Positions 23,641 through 32,587 of a DNA stretch of 64,000 bases are shown piece by piece. The notes under the pieces are model-generated. The model was not told the origin of the DNA. It ran no database searches and was given only the letters and a program-made list of their open reading frames with translations. The DNA is from Pseudomonadota bacterium (lineage in GTDB: Bacteria > Pseudomonadota > Gammaproteobacteria > Steroidobacterales > Steroidobacteraceae): contig JAFEDR010000014.1 of assembly GCA_018241525.1 (NCBI GenBank), forward strand, positions 106,756 through 170,755, read 5' to 3'. Every line of letters starts with the position of its first letter. The first letter of the stretch is position 1. The translations under genes were made by a program, and so were the position numbers.

Positions 23641-26600
23641 ATGACGAGCCACAGCGCGGCGCGCCGCCGCATCCAGCGCCTCCTGATCGCCAATCGCGGC
23701 GAGATCGCGATCCGCGTGATGCGCGCGGCCAACGAGCTCGGCATCCGCACGGTCGCGATCTACTCGCGCGAGGACCGCTTCTCGCTGCACCGGACCAAGG
23801 CCGACGAGAGCTACCTCGTCGGCGAGGGCAAGGGGCCGGTCGAGGCCTACCTCGACGTCGCCGACATCGTGCGACTCGCGCGCGAGGCGCACTGCGACGG
23901 CGTCCACCCGGGCTACGGCTTCCTGGCCGAGAACCCGGCGTTCGCCGAGGCCTGCGCCGCCGCCGGCCTCGCGTTCGTCGGTCCCTCGGCCGAGACCATG
24001 CGCACGCTCGGCAACAAGGTCGCGGCCCGTGCGCTCGCCACCGCCGCGCAGGTGCCGGTGATGCCCGCGACCGGGCCGCTGCCGGCGGACCCGGGCGAGA
24101 CCCAGCGCCTCGCCGCGTCGATCGGCTACCCGCTGATGCTGAAGGCGAGCTGGGGCGGGGGCGGCCGCGGCATGCGCGTGGTCGAGTCCGGGGCCGAGCT
24201 CGAGGAGCTCGTCGCCGCGGCGCGCCGCGAGGCCAAGGCCGCCTTCGGCAACGACGAGGTCTACCTCGAGAAGCTGATCCGCCGCGCGCGGCACGTCGAG
24301 GTGCAGCTGCTCGGCGACGCCCACGGCGGGCTCGTGCACCTGTGGGAGCGCGACTGCACGGTGCAGCGGCGCAACCAGAAGGTCGTCGAGCGCGCGCCGG
24401 CCGCGTTCCTCGGCGACCGCGAGCGCGAGGAGCTCTGCGGCTACGCGCTCGCGATCGGCCGCGCGAGCGGCTACCGCAACGCCGGCACGGTCGAGTTCCT
24501 GCAGGACGCCGACAGCGGCCGCTTCTACTTCATCGAGGTCAACCCGCGCATCCAGGTCGAGCACACGGTCACCGAGGTCGTGACCGGCATCGACATCGTC
24601 AAGGCGCAGATCCGCATCGCCGAGGGCGCGGCGATCGGCACGCCGGAGTCGGGCGTGCCGCCGCAGGCGGAGATCCGCGTCTTCGGCCACGCGCTGCAGT
24701 GCCGGATCACGACCGAGGACCCGGAGAACCAGTTCATCCCCGACTACGGCACGATCACCGCCTACCGCAGCCCGGCCGGCTTCGGCATCCGCCTCGACGC
24801 CGGCACCGCGTATTCGGGCGCGTTCATCGGCCGCTCCTACGACTCGCTGCTCGTCAAGGTCACCGCCTGGGCGCCGACGCCGGAGGAGACCATCCGCCGC
24901 ATGCACCGCGCGCTGTGGGAGTTCCGCATCCGCGGCGTGACGACCAACCTGCGCTTCCTGGACCAGGTCATCAACCACCCGCGCTTCGCGAGCGGCGACT
25001 ACACCACCCGGTTCATCGACTCGACGCCGGAGCTGTTCGACTTCCCGAAGCGCCGCGACCGCGCGACCAAGCTGCTGAACTTCGTCGGCGACCTGATCGT
25101 CAACGGCAACCCCGAGGTCCGTGGCCGGCCGCGGCCGGCGCGCCTCGAGCGCGCGCGCCTGCCGCGCGTCGCGCTGCCGGAGCCCGCGTCCGGCTCGAAG
25201 CAGGTGCTCGAGGCGCGCGGCCCGAAGGGTCTCGCCGATTGGATGCTGGCCGAGCGGCGCGTGCTGGTCACCGACACGACGCTGCGCGACGCGCACCAGA
25301 GCCTGCTGGCGACGCGCTTCCGGACCCACGACATGGCGGCGGTGGCGCCGTACTACGCGAGCCTGCTGCCGCAGCTGTTCTCAGTCGAGTGCTGGGGCGG
25401 GGCGACCTTCGACGTCGCGATGCGCTTCCTGCGCGAGGACCCGTGGGAGCGGCTCGCGGAGTTCCGCGCCGCGATGCCGAACCTGCTGCTGCAGATGCTG
25501 TTCCGCTCGGCGAACGCGGTCGGCTACACGAACTACCCCGACAACGTGGTGCGCTACTTCGTCACCGAGGCCGCCAAGGCCGGGGTCGACGTGTTCCGGA
25601 TCTTCGACCCGCTGAACTGGATCGAGAACATGCGCGTCTCGATCGACGCGATCGGCGCGACCGGCAAGGTGGTCGAGGCGGCGCTGTGCTACACCGGCAA
25701 CCTGACCGACCCGCGCGAGACGAAGTACGACCTGAAGTACTACGTCGGCCTCGCGCGCGAGCTCGAGCGCGCGGGCGCGCACGTGCTCGCGATCAAGGAC
25801 ATGGCGGGCCTGTGCCGGCCGTTCGCCGCGCGCACGCTCGTCCGGGCGCTGAAGGACGAGGTCTCGATCCCGCTGCACTTCCACACCCACGACACGAGCG
25901 GCATCGCGGCCGCCAGCGTGCTCGCGGCCATCGACGCCGGCTGCGACGCGGTCGACGCCGCGATCGACGCGATGAGCGGCCTCACCTCGCAGCCGAACCT
26001 CGGTTCGCTCGCGGCGGCGCTCAGGCACACGCCCGAGGACCCGGGCCTCGACGCCGAGAGCCTGCGGCTGCTGTCCGGCTACTTCGAGCAGGTGCGGCAC
26101 GGCTACGCCGCGTTCGAGAGCGACATCCGCGCCGGCGCCTCGGAGGTCTACCTGCACGGCATGCCCGGCGGCCAGTACACCAACCTCAAGGAGCAGGCGC
26201 GCTCGCTCGGCATCGACGAGCACCGCTGGCCGGAGGTCGCGCGCGCCTACGCCGAGGTCAACGAGATGTTCGGCGACGTGATCAAGGTGACGCCGAGCTC
26301 GAAGACCGTCGGCGACATGGCGATCATGATGGTGACTTCGGGGCTCACCCGCACGCAGGTCGAGGACCCGGAGCACGAGGTCGCCTTCCCGGAATCGGTG
26401 GTGCAGTTCTTCCACGGCGACATCGGCCAGCCGCACGGCGGCTTCCCGGCGGCGCTGCAGCGCAAGGTGCTGAAGGGGCGGGCGCCGCTGACCCGGCGCC
26501 CGGGCGAGGTGCTCGCGCCCGCCGATCTCGACGCCGCGCGCGCCGCGGCCGAGAAGCAGGTCGGTCACGCGATCTCCGACACCGAACTCGCCTCGTACCT

Positions 26601-27105
26601 GATGTACCCGAAGGTGTTCGTCGACTACGCCCGCGACCGCGCGCGCTTCGGCAACGTCGCGGTGCTGCCGACGCCGACCTTCTTCTACGGCATGGAGGTC
26701 GGCGAGGAGCTGTCGGTCGACCTCGAGCGCGGCAAGACGCTGATCGTGCGGCTGGTCGCGGTCAGCGAGGCGCACGAGGACGGCACCCGCACGGTGTTCT
26801 TCGAGCTCAACGGCCAGCCGCGCTCGGTCAGGGTCGCCGACCGCAGCCAGGTCGCGAAGCGTGCGCCGACGCGCAAGGCCGAGATCGGCGACCCCGCCCA
26901 GGTCGGCGCGCCGATGCCGGGGCACGTCGTGACGATCGCGGTCAAGGCCGGCCAGAAGGTCGCGCGCGGCGAGACGCTGCTGACGCTCGAGGCCATGAAG
27001 ATGGAGGCGGCGGTGCGCGCCGAGCGCGACGCCGAGGTCGTCGAGGTCGCGGTCCGGCCCGGCCAGCAGGTGGACGCCAAGGACCTGCTGGTCGTGCTGC
27101 GCTAG
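23641..27105 (+). CDS. pyc: Pyruvate carboxylase
   Basis: Biotin enzyme that makes oxaloacetate from pyruvate, bicarbonate and ATP. The single chain of 1154 residues has the biotin carboxylase domain (about 10-460, with GGGGRGMRVV and EVNPRIQVEHTVTE), the carboxyltransferase domain (about 535-810, opening VTDTTLRDAHQSLLATR and holding HFHTHDTSG), the central allosteric linker and the biotinyl domain (1075-1154) with EAMKMEA, the biotin lysine being K1120. Length and order match single-chain pyruvate carboxylases. TATGAT near 23575 is a possible -10. It is a stand-alone gene. Confidence 0.96.
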   Translation: MTSHSAARRRIQRLLIANRGEIAIRVMRAANELGIRTVAIYSREDRFSLHRTKADESYLVGEGKGPVEAYLDVADIVRLAREAHCDGVHPGYGFLAENPAFAEACAAAGLAFVGPSAETMRTLGNKVAARALATAAQVPVMPATGPLPADPGETQRLAASIGYPLMLKASWGGGGRGMRVVESGAELEELVAAARREAKAAFGNDEVYLEKLIRRARHVEVQLLGDAHGGLVHLWERDCTVQRRNQKVVERAPAAFLGDREREELCGYALAIGRASGYRNAGTVEFLQDADSGRFYFIEVNPRIQVEHTVTEVVTGIDIVKAQIRIAEGAAIGTPESGVPPQAEIRVFGHALQCRITTEDPENQFIPDYGTITAYRSPAGFGIRLDAGTAYSGAFIGRSYDSLLVKVTAWAPTPEETIRRMHRALWEFRIRGVTTNLRFLDQVINHPRFASGDYTTRFIDSTPELFDFPKRRDRATKLLNFVGDLIVNGNPEVRGRPRPARLERARLPRVALPEPASGSKQVLEARGPKGLADWMLAERRVLVTDTTLRDAHQSLLATRFRTHDMAAVAPYYASLLPQLFSVECWGGATFDVAMRFLREDPWERLAEFRAAMPNLLLQMLFRSANAVGYTNYPDNVVRYFVTEAAKAGVDVFRIFDPLNWIENMRVSIDAIGATGKVVEAALCYTGNLTDPRETKYDLKYYVGLARELERAGAHVLAIKDMAGLCRPFAARTLVRALKDEVSIPLHFHTHDTSGIAAASVLAAIDAGCDAVDAAIDAMSGLTSQPNLGSLAAALRHTPEDPGLDAESLRLLSGYFEQVRHGYAAFESDIRAGASEVYLHGMPGGQYTNLKEQARSLGIDEHRWPEVARAYAEVNEMFGDVIKVTPSSKTVGDMAIMMVTSGLTRTQVEDPEHEVAFPESVVQFFHGDIGQPHGGFPAALQRKVLKGRAPLTRRPGEVLAPADLDAARAAAEKQVGHAISDTELASYLMYPKVFVDYARDRARFGNVAVLPTPTFFYGMEVGEELSVDLERGKTLIVRLVAVSEAHEDGTRTVFFELNGQPRSVRVADRSQVAKRAPTRKAEIGDPAQVGAPMPGHVVTIAVKAGQKVARGETLLTLEAMKMEAAVRAERDAEVVEVAVRPGQQVDAKDLLVVLR

Positions 27106-27131
27106 CTCGCTGGCGTCGCCGCCGGATCGGG

Positions 27132-27137
27132 TAAGCT
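27132..27137 (+). promoter_or_regulatory. -10-like element placing +1 at the ATG of the TIR-TPR gene
   Basis: TAAGCT ends six bases before the ATG at 27144. No Shine-Dalgarno sequence lies between. The spacing predicts a leaderless mRNA. The -35 is weak. Confidence 0.4.
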
Positions 27138-27143
27138 GCCGGG

Positions 27144-29201
27144 ATGACGGGCCCCGCGCGGCGGCGGCCCGCGAGTCCTGACAGGGATCCGGTCGCCGTG
27201 GCGCAGTCCTCCCGTGCGGTCTTCCTGAGCTACGCCTCCGAGGACGCGGCCGTCGCCGCGCGCCTCGCGGCGGCGCTGCGCGAGGCCGGCGCCGAGGTCT
27301 GGTTCGACCAGAGCGAGCTCAAGGGCGGCGACGCCTGGGACCTCGAGATCCGGCGTCGCATCCACGACTGCGCGCTGTTCGTCGCGCTGGTCTCGAGCCA
27401 CACCGAGGCGCGCGCCGAGGGCTACTTCCGCCGCGAGTGGCGCCTCGCGGTCGATCGCACGCTCGACATGGCGGACGACGCGCCGTTCCTCGTGCCGGTG
27501 GCGCTCGATGCGACCGACGAGTCGCGCGCGCGCGTGCCGGATCGCTTCCGGCACGTGCAGTGGATGCGGCTCCGTGATGGCGACGTCGCACCCGTCGTTG
27601 CGCGGATTGGCCGGCTGCTGTCGGGATCGCCGGCACCCGTGGCGCCCGCGGCGACCGCGGGCCCTGCCGGTGCGCGCACCCCGGAGCCCGCGACTGGTCA
27701 GCCGCCGTGGCGGCGTCGCGCGCTGGTCGGCGGGGCGGTCGCCGCACTCGCGGTCATCGCCGGACTCGTGGTCCTCCAGGGCCGCGTCGCGCGGCCGGTC
27801 GCGCCTCCCGCGGCGCCGCAGGCCCCGACGGCAGTCGCGGAGGCGGGACCCTCGATCGCGGTGCTGCCGTTCGCGGACCTCAGCGAGAAGAAGGACCAGG
27901 AGTACTTCTCCGACGGGCTCGCCGAGGAGTTGCTCGACCTGCTCGCGAAGACCCCCGGCCTGCGGGTCACCGCACGGACCTCTTCCTTCTACTACAAGGG
28001 TCGCCCGGCGACGGTTGCGGAGATCGCCAAGGCGCTCGGCGTCGCGCACCTGCTCGAGGGCAGCGTGCGCAAGTCAGGCCCGCACCTGCGCGTCACGACG
28101 CAGCTCATCCGTACCGACACCGGCGATCACGTCTGGTCGGAAACCTACGATCGCGAGCTCAAGGACGTGTTCCAGGTCCAGGACGAGATCGCGGCGGCGG
28201 TGGTCGCGGCGCTCAAGCTGAAGCTCAACGCGTCCGGCGAGCCGGGTGCCGCGGCGCACGGCACCGCGGTGCCGGAGGCCTACGAGCAGCTGCTCCTGGG
28301 CCGACAGCTGATGATACGCGGATCGGCGGCGAGTTCCGCCGCCGCCCGCGCGGCCTTCGACGAAGCCATCCGTCTCGATCCTCGGTATGCGGTGGCCTAC
28401 GCGTATCGCGCGAGCAACGAAGTGACGATCGCCTCGGCGACCGACGACGCCGAGTCGTACCGCGAGGCGGCGGCCTCCGCGGCGCGGGCGCTCGCGCTCG
28501 ATCCGGCGCTCCCGGAGGCCTTCGTGGCGCGCGCGCGCTACCGGCTCTATACGCTCGACTTCGCAGGTGCGCGCGCCGATGCCGATCACGTGCTCGCGCT
28601 GGCGCCCGGCGACTCGCGCGTCGTCACCGTCGTCGCCGACGTGCAGACCGCCCACGGCGAGATCGCCGCCGCCATCGACACGCTGCACCGCGCGGCGAAG
28701 TTCGACCCGCTCAACCGCGCGGCCTGGTCACACCTCGGCAATGTGCTGATCGCGGCGGGCGACCGGACCGGCGCGCGGCGCGCGCTCGAGCGCGCGCTCG
28801 CGCTCAGTCCCGAGAGCGAGGATGCGCTCACGGGCATGGCGAATCTCAACTTCCTGGAGGGGCATCCCGAGCTCGCCGCCAAGTACATCAACGTGTCTAC
28901 CCGCGACCCGTCGTTCCGGCACATGCAGGAGGCGGTGTTAGAGGACCAGCGCGGGCACCACGAGGCGGCCGAGGCGGCGCGGCAGGCGCTCGTCGATTGC
29001 TGCGCGCGCTACGCGGCGTACCAGGTTGCCTCGGTGTACGCCTGGCGCGGCGACAACGAACGGGCGCTCGACTGGCTCGAGCGTGCCCGGCGCCAGCGCG
29101 ATTCGGGGCTCTCGTCGCTGAAGGCCGACGTGCCCTTCAACGGCCTGCGCGCGGAGCCGCGTTACGCGGCACTGCTCGCGGCACTCAAGCTGCCGCCTTA
29201 A
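27144..29201 (+). CDS. TIR domain - membrane segment - TolB-like - TPR protein
   Basis: A 685-residue fusion. Residues 24-150 are a TIR domain (AVFLSYASEDAAVAARL, AEVWFDQSELKGGDAW) and keep a glutamate in WDLEIRRRI, where TIR NAD-cleaving enzymes carry theirs. A Pro/Ala linker and one membrane segment (about 193-212) follow. Residues 235-345 resemble the TolB/FlgO-type domain seen in adenylate-cyclase-like proteins (SIAVLPFADLSEKKDQEYFSDGLAEELLDLLAKTPGLRV is split here as its hallmark: AVLPFADLS and YFSDGLAEEL). The rest (380-680) is TPR repeats. With the N-terminus inside, TolB and TPR parts would face the periplasm. Function is unknown; signalling or defence are possible. Confidence 0.85.
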   Translation: MTGPARRRPASPDRDPVAVAQSSRAVFLSYASEDAAVAARLAAALREAGAEVWFDQSELKGGDAWDLEIRRRIHDCALFVALVSSHTEARAEGYFRREWRLAVDRTLDMADDAPFLVPVALDATDESRARVPDRFRHVQWMRLRDGDVAPVVARIGRLLSGSPAPVAPAATAGPAGARTPEPATGQPPWRRRALVGGAVAALAVIAGLVVLQGRVARPVAPPAAPQAPTAVAEAGPSIAVLPFADLSEKKDQEYFSDGLAEELLDLLAKTPGLRVTARTSSFYYKGRPATVAEIAKALGVAHLLEGSVRKSGPHLRVTTQLIRTDTGDHVWSETYDRELKDVFQVQDEIAAAVVAALKLKLNASGEPGAAAHGTAVPEAYEQLLLGRQLMIRGSAASSAAARAAFDEAIRLDPRYAVAYAYRASNEVTIASATDDAESYREAAASAARALALDPALPEAFVARARYRLYTLDFAGARADADHVLALAPGDSRVVTVVADVQTAHGEIAAAIDTLHRAAKFDPLNRAAWSHLGNVLIAAGDRTGARRALERALALSPESEDALTGMANLNFLEGHPELAAKYINVSTRDPSFRHMQEAVLEDQRGHHEAAEAARQALVDCCARYAAYQVASVYAWRGDNERALDWLERARRQRDSGLSSLKADVPFNGLRAEPRYAALLAALKLPP

Positions 29202-29206
29202 GGCGG
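29193..29206. terminator. Palindrome over the TIR-TPR stop codon
   Basis: CCGCCTTAAGGCGG is a perfect 14-base palindrome containing the TAA stop. A short T-rich stretch (TTGTCTT) follows on the + strand a few bases later, so it may act as a weak terminator. Confidence 0.35.
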
Positions 29207-29277
29207 GCGGAATTGTCTTGCGGCGCGCGACCGGGCAGCATCGCGGGCCTCGTCCCGATCCTCTCGCCGGAGCCGCC

Positions 29278-30717
29278 ATGACCCTGATCCGCCGTGTACT
29301 CGCCGTGAGCGCCGCGCTCGCGCTTGTCTCGAGCACCGCGCTTGCCGCCGCACCCGCCGCACCCGCCGCATCCGCCGCGACGCCGCGTTCGCCGGCCGCC
29401 TCCGACGCGCTCGCGCGCGAGATCCTGGCCGAGCTCGTCGGCCTCGACACCACCCACGCCGTCGGCTCGGCGAAGGCGACCGCGGCGCTCGCCGCGCGCT
29501 TCCACGCGGCCGGCTTCCCGGACGGCGACGTCTACGTCGGCGGCCCGAAGCCCGACAAGATGAATATCGTCGTGCGCCTGCACGGCCGCGGCCGCGGCGA
29601 GCCGGTGCTCTTCAACGCGCACCTCGACGTGGTCGAGGCGGTGCGCGACACCTGGAGCGTCGAGCCGTTCCGGCTCACCGAGAAGGACGGCTACTTCTAC
29701 GGCCGCGGCACCCAGGACGTGAAGGAGGAGGTGGCGCTGCTGTCGGCCAACCTGCTGCGCCTGAAGCGCGAGGGCTACGTGCCGGACCGCGACCTGATCC
29801 TGTTCTTCAACGTCGACGAGGAGGCGGGCGGCGACGCCAACGGCGTCGAGTGGATGCTCGCGAACCACCGCCCGCTGATCGAGGCGGGCCTGGTGATCAA
29901 CCAGGACGCCGGCAAGGTGCACGCCCAGGGCGGCCGGATCCTCTGGAACTCGCTGCAGACCTCCGAGAAGGTCTACGCGACCTACACACTGGCCACCACC
30001 GGCAGCGGCGGCCATTCCTCGCTGCCGACCCGCGACAACGCGATCGGGCGCCTCGCGCGCGCACTCGCGCGCCTCGACGCCTACCAGTTCCCGGTGCGCC
30101 TCGGCCCGACCACGCGCCGCTACCTCGAGGCCTCGCGCGCCTACGTGCCGGCCGCGGAAGCTGCGGCGATCGACGCGATCCTGAAGGACCCGGCCGACCG
30201 TGCCGCGGCGGAGCGGCTGCGCGACTCGCCAATGCTGAACGCGCAGCTGCACAGCACCTGTCCCGCGACGGTGGTCGCCGGCGGCCAGAGCGAGAGCGCG
30301 CTGCCGATGCGCGCGCAGGCGACGATCCAGTGCCGGCTGCTGCCGGACGAGAAGCCGGAGGAGGTGCTCGCCACCTTCGCGCGCGTGATCGACGATGCGG
30401 GCGTGCAGGTCAGCGTCGACTGGCCGCCGCTCGGCAGCCCCGAGGCGGTGCTCGACCCGGCGGTGGTTGGCACGATCGAGCGGGTCACGACGTCGATGTG
30501 GCCAGGCGTGCCGGTGGTGCCGGCGATGTCCTCGGGCGCGTCCGACAACGTCTACTTCCGCCGCGCCGGCCTCAAGACCTACGGCGTCTCCGGCACCGCG
30601 ATCGAGGAGGGCGACTCGCGCGCCCACGGCCGCGACGAGCGCGTCGGCGTGACCGCGTTCTACGAGTCGCTCGAGTTCAGCTACCGGCTGATGAAGGCGC
30701 TCGCCGCGGCACGCTGA
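29278..30717 (+). CDS. M20 family metallopeptidase, exported
   Basis: Zinc peptidase or deacylase of 479 residues with a signal peptide (about 1-23, ending ALAA). Metal-binding elements are in order: FNAHLDVV (near 113), YGRGTQDVKEE (about 142), and NVDEEAGG, which supplies the catalytic glutamate pair. A dimerisation domain with GSGGHSSLPTRDNA sits in the middle, and a late DxxxRVG region ends the fold. M20 members cleave amide bonds in dipeptides or acyl amino acids; the substrate here is not predictable. Confidence 0.9.
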   Translation: MTLIRRVLAVSAALALVSSTALAAAPAAPAASAATPRSPAASDALAREILAELVGLDTTHAVGSAKATAALAARFHAAGFPDGDVYVGGPKPDKMNIVVRLHGRGRGEPVLFNAHLDVVEAVRDTWSVEPFRLTEKDGYFYGRGTQDVKEEVALLSANLLRLKREGYVPDRDLILFFNVDEEAGGDANGVEWMLANHRPLIEAGLVINQDAGKVHAQGGRILWNSLQTSEKVYATYTLATTGSGGHSSLPTRDNAIGRLARALARLDAYQFPVRLGPTTRRYLEASRAYVPAAEAAAIDAILKDPADRAAAERLRDSPMLNAQLHSTCPATVVAGGQSESALPMRAQATIQCRLLPDEKPEEVLATFARVIDDAGVQVSVDWPPLGSPEAVLDPAVVGTIERVTTSMWPGVPVVPAMSSGASDNVYFRRAGLKTYGVSGTAIEEGDSRAHGRDERVGVTAFYESLEFSYRLMKALAAAR

Positions 30718-30729
30718 GCGCCGCCCGCC

Positions 30730-32520
30730 TCAGGCGACGCGGACGTACTCGCCCGGCGCGTCGCGCAGCACCGGGTAGCCGGCCGCCGCCGCGCCGAGCG
30801 CGGGCGGGGCCTGGTGGTCGCCCGAGTGCATCGCGAGCCACTTCTGCCAGGTCGGCCACCACGAGCCCGGCTGCGGCGGGGTGGTCGCGAGCCATTCCTC
30901 GGGCGGCAGGTGCCGGTCCTCGAGCGTGCGGGTGCGCACGCGGTGCTTGCGCTTCGGGTGCACGGGTCCCGAGACGATGCCGGCGTTGTGGCCGCCGCTC
31001 GTCAGCAGGAACGTGTAGTCCGAGGAGCGCACCAGGTTCTCGAGCTTGTAGACGCTCTTCCACGGCGCGACGTGGTCGGTCTCGGTGCCGACCACGAACA
31101 TCGGGATCCTGAGGTCCGAGAGCCGCACCGGCTCGCCGTGCACCGGGAAGCGGCCGCTCGACAGCTCGTTGTCGAGGTACAGCCGGTACAGGTACTCGGT
31201 GTGCATCTTGTACGGCATGCGCGTGCCGTCGGCGTTCCAGGCCATCAGGTCGACCATCGGGTCGCGCGTGCCCTTGACGTAGCTCTGCACCATCGGCTGC
31301 CAGATCAGGTCGCGCGGCCGCAGCATCTGGAAGGCGCCGCCCATCTGGCGGCTGTCGAGCACGCCCTCCTGGTACATCTGCGCCTCGAGCATCGCGAGCT
31401 GGCTGCGGTTGATGAAGAGCGCGAGCTCGCCGGGCTCCGAGAAGTCGGTCTGCGCCGCGAAGAACGTCAGGCTCGCGAGCCGCTCGTCGTGCTCGCGGGC
31501 CAGCGTCGCCGCGCCGATCGCGAGCAGCGTGCCGCCGATGCAGTAGCCGGTGCCGTGGATGCGCCGGCCCGGCACGATCGCGCTGACCGCGTCGAGCGCC
31601 GCCTTCAGGCCCTGGTCGACGTAGTCGTCCATGCCGAAATCGCGGTCGCCGGGCGCCGGGTTCTTCCACGAGATCATGAAGACCGTGTGGCCCTGCTCGA
31701 CCAGGTACTTCACCAGCGAGTTCTTCGGCGACAGGTCGAGGATGTAGTACTTCATGATCCACGCCGGCACGATCAGCACCGGTTCCGCGTGCACGGTCGG
31801 GGTCGCCGGCTCGTACTGCAAGAGCTCGATCAGCGCGTTCTGGTAGACGACCTTGCCCTTGGTGACCGCGACCGACTTGCCGACCTCGAAGGCCTCGGTG
31901 CCGACCGGGCCCTTCTTGTCCATGACGCGCGACAGGTCCTCGACCAGGTTCTGCGCGCCGCGCATCAGGTTCTGGCCGCCCTCGGCGCGCGTGAGCTCCA
32001 GCAGCTCGGGGTTGGTGGCGAGGAAGTTCGTCGGCGCGAGCGCGTCGAGCCACTGGCGGACCGTGAAGTCGACCAGCTCGCCGTGGTAGTGGCGCAGCCC
32101 GTCGACGTCCTTCGGCAGCGTCTTCAGCCAGCTCGCGCCGTTCTGGTAGGCGCGGGCATAGACGTTGAACGGGTACTGCTGCCAGGCCTCGGCCGCGAAG
32201 CGCGCATCGCCCGCGCCGTTCAGCCCTTCGTTCGGCGAGAGCTTCTCGCCGCCGGCGGCGCGGTTCGCGAACGAGACGCTGTCGGCGGCGAGGCGCATCG
32301 CCTCCGCGGCGAGCTCCATCTGCCGCCCGGGCGAGGCCGCGAGCTGCATCGCCCAGTCGGTCCAGGCGGTGGCATAGGCGGTCGGCGAGAGCCCGCCGGT
32401 GAGCTTGCCGAGCGCCGCGCGGAAGGCGCGGTCGATCGCCTCGGTGGTCGGCGCGCGTGGCAGTGCGGTGGCGCCGGGCGGCGGCGTGGTCTGAGCGGGG
32501 GTCGGCTTCGGATCGCGCAT
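30730..32520 (-). CDS. phaC: Class I poly(3-hydroxyalkanoate) synthase
   Basis: Polymerises 3-hydroxyacyl-CoA into storage polyester on granules. Its 596 residues match class I PhaC (Ralstonia 589). The lipase-like box is GTGYCIGGT, with the catalytic cysteine near residue 327. The catalytic acid is in VVGTETDHVAPW and the histidine in TSGGHNAGI. PALIMKYYILDL-type (here PAWIMKYYILDLSP) and FMISWKNP are further family segments. GGAGAG precedes the ATG. A strong promoter and a PhaR-like repeat lie just upstream. phaA, phaB and phasins are not in the window. Confidence 0.96.
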   Translation of the reverse strand: MRDPKPTPAQTTPPPGATALPRAPTTEAIDRAFRAALGKLTGGLSPTAYATAWTDWAMQLAASPGRQMELAAEAMRLAADSVSFANRAAGGEKLSPNEGLNGAGDARFAAEAWQQYPFNVYARAYQNGASWLKTLPKDVDGLRHYHGELVDFTVRQWLDALAPTNFLATNPELLELTRAEGGQNLMRGAQNLVEDLSRVMDKKGPVGTEAFEVGKSVAVTKGKVVYQNALIELLQYEPATPTVHAEPVLIVPAWIMKYYILDLSPKNSLVKYLVEQGHTVFMISWKNPAPGDRDFGMDDYVDQGLKAALDAVSAIVPGRRIHGTGYCIGGTLLAIGAATLAREHDERLASLTFFAAQTDFSEPGELALFINRSQLAMLEAQMYQEGVLDSRQMGGAFQMLRPRDLIWQPMVQSYVKGTRDPMVDLMAWNADGTRMPYKMHTEYLYRLYLDNELSSGRFPVHGEPVRLSDLRIPMFVVGTETDHVAPWKSVYKLENLVRSSDYTFLLTSGGHNAGIVSGPVHPKRKHRVRTRTLEDRHLPPEEWLATTPPQPGSWWPTWQKWLAMHSGDHQAPPALGAAAAGYPVLRDAPGEYVRVA

Positions 32521-32549
32521 GCGTCTCTCCAGCGGGTCGCCGAGGACGC

Positions 32550-32578
32550 AGTATAGCCAGCTTTTTGCAGTGCAGCAA
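32550..32578 (-). promoter_or_regulatory. Sigma-70 promoter of phaC
   Basis: On the minus strand TTGCTG (32573-32578) and TATACT (32550-32555) are separated by exactly 17 bases. Transcription should start near 32543, leaving a leader of about 20 bases with GGAGAG. Confidence 0.65.
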
Positions 32579-32580
32579 AA
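32563..32580. promoter_or_regulatory. PhaR-like operator over the phaC promoter
   Basis: TTTTGC-AGTGCA-GCAAAA is a perfect inverted repeat overlapping the phaC -35 and spacer. TGC/GCA-rich repeats with flanking A/T runs are typical of PhaR sites at PHA genes. The 14 bases at 32561-32574 recur exactly at 39164-39177 in the ilvH/ilvB promoter region. Confidence 0.55.
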
Positions 32581-32587
32581 GCCGCCG

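Noticed and set aside
22735..25329. Antisense frame of 864 codons opposite the GGDEF and pyc genes
   Set aside because: It runs across two genes and an intergenic region, and its composition is shadow-like. No conserved motif was seen.
24342..27134. Plus-strand frame of 930 codons overlapping pyc in another frame
   Set aside because: Shadow of pyc; low-complexity Arg/Gly/Ala protein.
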